Positions 56,948-64,000 of a stretch of DNA of 64,000 bases are shown here, piece after piece. The first letter of the stretch is position 1; each line of letters starts with the position of its first letter. The translations under genes and the position numbers were made by a program. The stretch is from assembly GCA_030704615.1 (NCBI GenBank), contig CM060733.1, positions 37,076,001 to 37,140,000 of the forward strand. Direction: 5' to 3'. The notes under the pieces are model-generated. The model was not told where the DNA came from and made no database searches. It saw only the letters and a list, made by a program, of their open reading frames with translations. The DNA comes from Takakia lepidozioides. Its lineage: Eukaryota; Streptophyta; Takakiopsida; Takakiales; Takakiaceae.

Positions 56948-58285
56948 CGTAATTAGGCCTCAGGCTACATATTTGTATTCTAGCTCCAGGGTCTCTCCTC
57001 TGGAGCACTTGCCAGGGACACATTAATGTGAGGTCCACATTAATGGCTGCTCATGTGGCCCCCACATTAATGCATTGGAACCTCCATGACGTCCCATGCC
57101 ATGTTATAGCCCCCATATCGAGGCTCCATGCTCCACATCCACCATTCATGCGCCCCCTATGCTCCATATCCCCGTGATACATCCCATGCCCTCCTCAACT
57201 CATTTTGATCAGTTTATAATGCAACAAAGAATGTTAAGTTACACATTGATTGGAGGTTCAAACCCATTGCGCTACCCATCTTCGTGTGTGGATTGTTCGT
57301 GGCGGTCCTCAATAGGTTGAATCGTGGCCTATCGCTTTTAGGTTTCTACTTTCTTCTCAAAAAAGAAAAAACAATGTTAAGGGGCTGATCCGAAACCAAA
57401 AGTGTTGTTGTTGATAAGAAACCAATATTGTTGTTTAGACGTTTGGAATTTCATACTCTCTTCCCCCACTACAAGTATGAAATTCCAAATATATGAACAA
57501 CAATTTTGGTTTTGGATCAGCCCCTTAACACTGTTTTTTCATTTTTGAAGAGAAAAAAAAAACCTGGGAGCGATAGGCCACGATTCAACCTATTGAGGAC
57601 CGCCACGAACAATCCACACACGGACAGGGTTTGAACCTCAAACTGCTAAAGCAAATGTGTGCACTTACTAATTGAGCTACCAATCAATGTGTAACTTAAC
57701 ATTCTTTGTTGCATTATAAACTGATAAATTGAGTGAGGAGGGCATGGGATGCGTCATGGGTATATGGAGCATAGGGGGCACATGCATGGCGGATGTGGAG
57801 CATGGAGGTGCCATGGAGGCTCGCTATGGCGGCTATAGCATGGCATGGGGGCTCCTTGGGGGCATTTTTTTTATTGGCAAATTTTCGCCAGATTTCGACC
57901 TCAAAAAATAAAATAGAATATTATGTTGCAACTTCCCTGTTTTTTCATGGATGAAATTGCCAAAGTTCTCCAAATAAAAAATAAATTATGGATGAATTCA
58001 TCAAATATGGATGATATAAATGGATTGAAGTACAATAATGGATGAAATTAAATGGATGAACAGAATGTACTGCTATTTTTTGCAAAACTCTGTAGCCACT
58101 CGTGCTGTTTTCCAAATTTCTTAAGAAAAACACTGGCTTATGGAAGCTCCACTGCAATTGATGTGGGAGTCACATGAGCAGCCATTAATGTGCCACATTA
58201 ATATGTCCCCCTTGTAGGCGCTCTATAAGGGAGACCATGGAGGAGTAGATTACAAATAGCCCGAGGTCGTAATTAAACCCACTTA
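56948..58285. mobile_element. Foldback element of ~1.3 kb with long, nested inverted arms
   Basis: The left end TAATTAGGCCTCAGGCTA...GGGTCTCTCCTCTGGAGC...GGGACACATTAATG pairs with the reverse complement of the right end near 58200-58285 (TAATTACGACCTCGGGCTA...GGTCTCCCTTATAGAGC...). Further inward, 57080-57215 pairs with 57727-57865 (CATCCCATGCCCTCCTCA and its complement). 57207-57460 pairs with 57476-57727, around a small loop near 57461-57475. The right arm has about 280 extra bases (57865-58150) with GGATGAA repeats. Arms this long fit a foldback or large MITE-type element. Target-site duplications are not clear. Confidence 0.75.
57553..57690 (-). repeat. tRNA-derived SINE, with an inverted partial copy at 57236-57370
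   Basis: On the - strand, TGGTAGCTCAATTAGTAAG (57664-57682 region) is a good A box. GAGGTTCAAACCC (57625-57639 region) is a good B box, about 35 bases later. A unique body then leads to an oligo-T/oligo-A tail at about 57553-57562. The + strand copy at 57236-57370 has the B box (GAGGTTCAAACCC) and the body (GGATTGTTCGTGGCGGTCC), but lacks the A-box part. It lies within the foldback arms. Confidence 0.7.
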
Positions 58286-61200
58286 TTTTAGGTAGATGTA
58301 AGGGAATAATATGGAGACTGCAAAACATGATTTTTTCTTGTGATGTGGGATTTATTTAGGCGTCACATTGACACCTTTAGGGTAAACATTTGGTAGACAT
58401 CATTAGCAAGATGAGACTGAAAATTTCGAAGCGTTGAATTAAAAAATTGAATCAATTTGAAGGCACTTTGGTCTGTCTAGGCCATCATTGAGACCAGGTA
58501 TTTTCCATTCTTAAGGTAGATACTACTTGTAAGGATCTTATCTTATTAACAGCTCCTTTAATAATTAGACATGTAACTTAAGCACAAAAGGAATTAGCCT
58601 CCTGAGCGCAAGGATAACCAAGAAGAATATCAGAAATCAGGTAAGGTCCATCAATCCGATGGCTATTGATTTAGTGAGTGGAGAGTTATTATGCAACCAT
58701 CTCTTCCATTACTAGCTCTAACAAAGTTACTAGCCCTAACAAAGACCCTGGCTACCTTGCTTTGTGAGGACTTGGCAAAAAGTCCCATTTTTGTCCCTTA
58801 ATTTTCTTTGTCAAGCCTAGTCGCTAGACTACTTTTAAGATGCAATTTGCCAAACAAAAAAAAAAAAAACATAATACAAAACACTACTCACTTGGTGAAG
58901 AGCATTTTCTTGGTCATATTGGCTTTACACTACAGACCAAGAAAATTGCGACTAAGTGGCATAGATTATACCGAGAGATTGCTCGTCTAGGGAATACACT
59001 TTTCTCAAATAATCATGGCAGCAGTAAGTTAGAATCAGTCTTGAATGTCAAGCGGGGAAACGAAGGTGATGGAAGGTGATAGACATCATTTAAAATCTCT
59101 TGGTCTTCGTCCCAATGCCACCTTTATACATTTGCACTAACTTTGGTCCCTACGATGTTTTAATATGCATCTTGGGACCAATTTGGTCCATATGTTTCTT
59201 GGTCTTTGTTTGTGGTCTAAAGTGGCCTTAAACCCTAAGCCTCCGGAGCCGTTTTGGTGGGCCACCCCCAAAACATGACCTAGTCTCATGGACGAAGCTG
59301 TATCCGCCAATGGAGATTCATCCACAAAAATGAACCTTACCAACATTTATCTACCTACTACATGTACCTATTGAGAAATTTGTGGAAGAATTAACCATCA
59401 GAATTGGCAGATATTAACAAAAATCCATGGTGGATTTTTCAACTTCACACAAATATTGCCAAAAAAGTACAATTTGACCAAAGGTGATTTGCCATCCTTT
59501 TGAATTTTCCTGAGGCACCGACCTCCACATTTGCATACAACATTGCAGGGCTATAGGTGTCACCTCCAAATCTCATGACCAAATTGGAAAAAATTCAAGC
59601 GGCTCCTTTGTATGTCTACTAAGAGCGGTACGTTGGAAGTCCCACAACTCTATAAGATAAAAAGCTCCATGGAAGCTGGCATTTTTTTTTATCAAGTGCA
59701 AAATCATGAGGTGTACTAGTCCTTCATTGCAAGAAGGTAAAGAGGAATGCCGAAAATGTTTTGGAAAATTCAAAAACCACATGTATAGATGGCATTTTTC
59801 CTCAGTTTTGGAGTCCTTTCCAGGTCAAGCTATTGTTGTCGACTAGGTGAACATTTTCGGCAACCTCTTTTAGGGGGCCACATCATTAAAACTACAACTT
59901 GCCCCTGTAGGAACCCAATGCACTTTGCGGAGCCATGTCCCTATTCATGAAGGCACCTGGTGAAGTTGCCCAAACGTCAACGTCCAACTAGGAGGGCCCA
60001 ACTGTATTTCAAAGTCATCCTCCAAGAACAGAACTTAGGGGGTCCTGAACCCCCCGATCTGCGCAGTATGCAGACAGTCCCCCCCCCCCCCCAAAAGAAA
60101 AGCCAAACAATCCCCACACACATCATCCCAAGTCTGGTGGCAGCATAGTCCAGCTTCCCCAAAAAACAAAAGCACCCAAAGAAACATAAAAACCGGCCAG
60201 CATCCTTCCCGCCCTCTCTCTCTCATTGCTCACGGTATCCAAAACAAACAATATACACACATGATGACGATTATAAAGACATCGCGAGGACAAACACGAC
60301 AAGATGACAACCCACCCCTCCTTACTATTTCTTGATGAGCCCACCCAAGACACACATGTAGCATACGCAGCCCCATGTTTACATCCGTGCCAAACAAGAC
60401 AGACCATGCACACACCATCAGCAATGAATAGTCCCCTAAGAACCGTCATTCCTTACATAGAACATAAAACAGGCACTGAACACAATCAAGTAACCAAAGC
60501 CTCCACCTTGCGTGTATCCGAGGGGCATCACGCCAATGTGTTCAATCCTTGAGGCAAATGTACGTCCCCTGACACTGGGGATAGTAGAAATGAGTCCTCA
60601 TGTGGCACATTGCATACAACCGCTGAAGAGAGGAATGTCAGCACTAGTGCACATGGGCACATTCTCTCCATAAACAGAAATCATCGGTATTGTGCCAGAC
60701 ATACTAACAGTCAAACAGTGTGGCATCCGCATGTTGAAATCAAGATGGGTAATTGCAGGCAGACCCTTGCCTTTGAAATGTTATCTGTATAGCAAGTATC
60801 GTGCGTTCACCATAGTTGTGATCAAAGAGAAAAAAAGAACATGGTGCCACTCTTATGTGTTTTCAATTGCATACTGTATGCACCCCGAAGTTCACCTTGA
60901 ACGTTTACACCTCTCACGATGTGACAATGTCCGCTTTTATTTTGCCAAACCTTTGTAGGTCCTTTTTGCAAGTACTGCAGCCCATTTCTCTAAATTTTGG
61001 TATGGACTTCAGTGTAGACAACCTTGCTGACATCCCACAGTGGTTTGGAGAGGGAGGGGCACAAGAAAATTCAATGAATAATTCTTAGTCACTATCTGAA
61101 GTGCCTAGACAATTTATTACCATGCAGTGGAGAATAAGGGTGCCTCTGTCATGTCTTCATGAAGCCACAGATGAAGGTAGTGTATAAATACTGACTGGAC

Positions 61201-61354
61201 GGTTGGATATGTGGAAACCATCGACAATATGCCTCATGTACATGGTGGACATGGGAGAGTGGCATGTGAGGCATTTATTGTCCACAATATGTGCTGAATT
61301 CTCCAAGTTTGTTGACTTCTCTACTTTGGAATTTGACAGTGCTGTGAATGAGGG
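58286..61354. other. No recognisable gene; low-complexity and AT-rich intergenic DNA
   Basis: Short frames only, for example 58840-59079 (+), with no known motif. There is an A run at 58855-58870 and a C run at 60080-60092. I see no transposase, RT or RNA gene. Confidence 0.4.
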
Positions 61355-62384
61355 TGTCATGGTTTTAGTCATGTTAACTAGAATTACCTACTTTTAGTTA
61401 ACTAGGACATTTTGGATATTTATATGTGCATTTTGTGTGTTGGGACTTCATTTGGTCTCATATGCCAAGTGAGGTATCAAGCCTCACTTGGGACATGGGG
61501 ATGGGTTTTCCCCTTACGAGGGTTGAGGAGGCTAATCTTCTTGTAGTTGATGAGCCTCCCCCACCTCCATAGCTCTAGGTATTGAGAAGGAGTGTGGTGA
61601 GGGCTTTGTAGGGTGGATTATTTTAGCAAAGGTGCCCTTGGCTTGACTTGGTTTATGTGATTGAGTGGATTCGTGAGTGGAGTGTTTCCATTGTGTGTTC
61701 ACTTCCATTATCACTACAAGAAGATGACCTTATGCTTGTGAGTGTGGAGTATAAGGATTAGTGTAACACTTGTGTTGGTGTACACAAAGGAGTGAGAGAG
61801 CTAGGAAAGCTCAAGTATCTCAGGTAGGTGTTGCGAGGAAGAGTGTTTTTTTCATTGCATCAAAGAGGTGGAGAGCTCGAGGAGAGAGCTCTTGTATCAC
61901 AAAGCTTGCATGGTTTTGCAAGGTAAGTGCTTGTATGTGCACTAAGGGTTTGAGAGCTTGGAAAAGAGCTCTTGCATCACAAGAGAAGCGTCTTGTGTGT
62001 GGAAAAGATAGACACTAGGGTTTCAAGAGCAAGCTCTAGTTGTTCATGGTGTGAAAGAGAAGCCAAAGAGCGGCACGTGCCTGGGTTGGAAACACCATAG
62101 AAGGAGTACAACAAGGGTAGCTTGAGGAGCATTGAGTAGCTCAAGAGAAGCTAAGAAGTGGTTGTTCTATCCAGGTGAAATGAAGCCAAGTGGGGTTTCA
62201 TTTGGCTAACAAACAAGCAAGCAAAGGCGGTGCTAGAAGAGAGTGCTTTTGCTAGTTCTATGAGTTCTTGGATTGCTCTTGGTGAAGCAAGTGGTTGATG
62301 AAGCAGTGGCGCATGTGCTTTGCCTACCATATGTTTCATTAAAAGTGTATGACATCTAGGGTGTATCTGGAGGAGTATTACCTT

Positions 62385-62770
62385 TGGAGGATCTTTGGGG
62401 GGGCCTTTGAGGAGCTTTGGTAAGACACTTGAAGAGCTCTTGAAGGGGTGTTTGGAGGACTGTTTGGAGAACTATTGGGGGTCCTTGAAGACCAATATTT
62501 GGCAAATATTTAGAGCCTTTGGAGGGCTATTTGGAGGACTATTTGGGGTCCTTGGAGGCCAATATTTGGCAAATTTAAGGAGTCTTTGGTGACTTGTTTA
62601 AAGGAATATTTGGGAGCCTAGAAGGCCAAGATTTGGCAGGCTCTTGGGCCCTTGGTGGACTATTTGGAGTCCAATTGTACAGGCTTTGGGGACCTTAGTG
62701 AGATTGTTTGAGAGACATCTTGAGGGCTCTTGGAGAGTTATTTGAGAGATCCTGGAAAGTAGTCATGTCT
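62385..62770 (+). repeat. Degenerate tandem repeats in the element B leader
   Basis: Units of about 60-70 bases built on GGAGGACTATTTGGGGTCCTTGGAGGCCAATATTTGGCAAAT recur four to five times with strong decay. They occupy the same place as the different tandem arrays in the A leader. Confidence 0.65.
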
Positions 62771-63357
62771 GTTCGTCATGAACAAGAGCGTTCAGAGATA
62801 GGGGGAGACTAGTGGGATGAGAGCATTCTGGGATTAGGAATTGCTTTAGTCTTTCTTCCCCGTAGTCTTCCACCCTCTCTGTAGGCCAAAACCTTTCCGT
62901 AGGTGGAGGCAAGAGTCAGTCCGGGTGTGGGCTGGGGTGTCTTGTAGGAGCGACATTGTGGAGTATTTTTTTTGGCATGGGGGAGTTACTATCTTGATTT
63001 TCTTGTGTTTGGATCCCCCCCACACCTACATGCTTGACTGTGCGCCATGTCAGTTTTGTGATGGCGTTTGTTTTCATAGGAGGTTGGTCCGGATTTGATC
63101 ACCGGCCAATCCTAGAGCGTGCTGTCGGTGGTGAGGCTGGGGTGATGACCAGTCAAACCATCATTGTTTCTCTTATGGTGAGGCTGGGTTGATGACTAAC
63201 AGACCATAGGAGTGTTTGCGGTGGATACAGGTGCAGGTGCAGGTTTAAGTTACGAACCTAGTACTAATCTAAGCCATAGACCGCAACAGGTTCTCTACCC
63301 GGTTATCTTGTGGAGAGGGGGATTAGTGACAGGCTTACAATAGGTGTGGTTGTGAAT

Positions 63358-64000
63358 TTTCATCACGGAGGTACCAGTAGTTGCTGAGGGGAGTGCCGGT
63401 GCGAGTACCCGCGATACTAGTGGGTACACAAGACGAGGTGTGCGGTTTAGGCCACCTTCACCTTCGGTGTCTTCTGAGGAAGGTTCAGACTCGGAGTCAG
63501 GCTGATTCTCGCCGAGGGTGCAAGCCATTTCCGTACCATTGTTGTGGGACACGATGTAGGAGATGTATGGAGCTACCAAGGGGTCACGTAGGTACTCTCA
63601 AGCTATGGGCACCATCGAGCTTGATGACTTCATACATGAGTTTGATAGTTGCTGTGATTTGCAGCAAATGCGCAATCCACAACTGTTTACGTCTTTTATG
63701 GCACGGAAGGAGCTAATCCAGCACCTTGAAGGGCCGCCCATGGATGACTACCATGAATTTAGATGGGGAAATGAGGTGGAGATTGAGGAGTTGTGACAAT
63801 ATTGGTCACCTGACTATGTCTCCATCACTAGAGGCACATCAGCAAGATCCACGGCAACAACGGTAGCAGCTACACCAGCGGCTTCTACAAGCAGCAGTGG
63901 AACAAGTGAGTCAGGATCAACTAGGACATCCACTGCAGCTCCTGCCGTTGCACCAACACATGTGTCTGCATTCAACCCGATTGTGGAGTTCTTCCAAGAG
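63358..64000 (+). pseudogene. gag: Gypsy B gag, N-terminal part, with stops
   Basis: It aligns with A gag residue by residue in the stretches DTSGYTRRGVRFRPPSPSVSS, MGTIELDDFIHEFDS, LQQMRNPQLFTSFMARKELI, HLEGPPMDDYHEF and YWSPDYVSITRGT. Stops are a TGA near 63502, a TAG at about 63557 where A has GAG, and a TGA at about 63794 where A has a Trp region. At the position of A's TAG (29609-29611) B keeps CAG. The frame is cut by the window edge in VEFFQE. The product would be the retroelement coat protein. Confidence 0.85.

Larger units (their letters stand above)
61355..64000 (+). mobile_element. Gypsy element B, 5' part (LTR, leader, start of gag); runs off the window
   Basis: It belongs to the same family as element A. 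It begins TGTCATGG at 61355, corresponding to TGTCAAG in A. The LTR-like region (to about 61783) shares GGCTTGACTTG and the GTGAGTGT...AACACTTGTG tail. The leader shares AGCTTGGA(A)AAGAGCTCTTGCA. The pre-gag region (about 62815-63360) follows A at 28770-29300. There is no trace here of the 7-kb block that interrupts the leader of A, so that block is secondary in A. Confidence 0.8.

Overview
The window looks like a stretch of a large, repeat-rich land-plant nuclear genome. A fern or another seed-free vascular plant is the most likely source; this is inferred from content, not from any marker gene. The evidence is introns with GT/AG borders in plant-type genes, a PLS-type pentatricopeptide gene ending in a DYW domain, further PPR debris, and thick layers of nested retrotransposons. 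Coding density is low. I can assemble three host genes with confidence, plus part of a fourth.

Layout. 0.9-6.5 kb: three exons of a VPS13-like lipid-transfer protein on the + strand; the first intron holds a degenerate antisense LINE. 8.1-11.9 kb: a seven-exon membrane-anchored alpha/beta hydrolase on the - strand whose splice phases all agree (659 aa). 12-18 kb: mostly uninterpretable intergenic DNA with a tRNA-like SINE head. 18.0-43.9 kb: a tandem array of a ~0.78 kb repeat, split by a ~23.6 kb Ty3/Gypsy element (18825-42468) flanked by AAGT.

That Gypsy element (A) has itself been invaded. A 20.4-26.2 kb block carries a SWIM zinc-finger ORF, an N6/N4-type DNA methyltransferase fragment and a family of hairpins. 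A 31.9-36.8 kb block carries duplicated OSB-like exons and a PPR pseudogene. Element A's own order is LTR - tandem-repeat leader - gag with zinc knuckle - aspartic protease - C5 DNA methyltransferase in DNMT3 motif order - RT - RNase H - integrase - PHD finger - LTR. All of its ORFs carry lesions. A related element (B) begins at 61355 and runs off the right edge; its gag aligns with that of A.

46-51.6 kb: a truncated PPR pseudogene (-), an OSB-like exon pair, and an intact-looking DYW-class PPR gene (49335-51566, +). 53.7-55.7 kb: a three-exon DUF7086-type gene (+). 56.1-58.3 kb: a tandem duplication followed by a ~1.3 kb foldback structure carrying two oppositely oriented tRNA-derived SINE copies. 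58.3-61.4 kb: no recognisable gene.

The most interesting material is the Gypsy element with its own DNMT3-order methyltransferase and PHD finger, two apparent microinversions, the hairpin family with covarying outer stems at 22.1-22.9 kb, and the repeated OSB-exon/PPR association. All domain names rest on motif recognition by eye; no database search was run.
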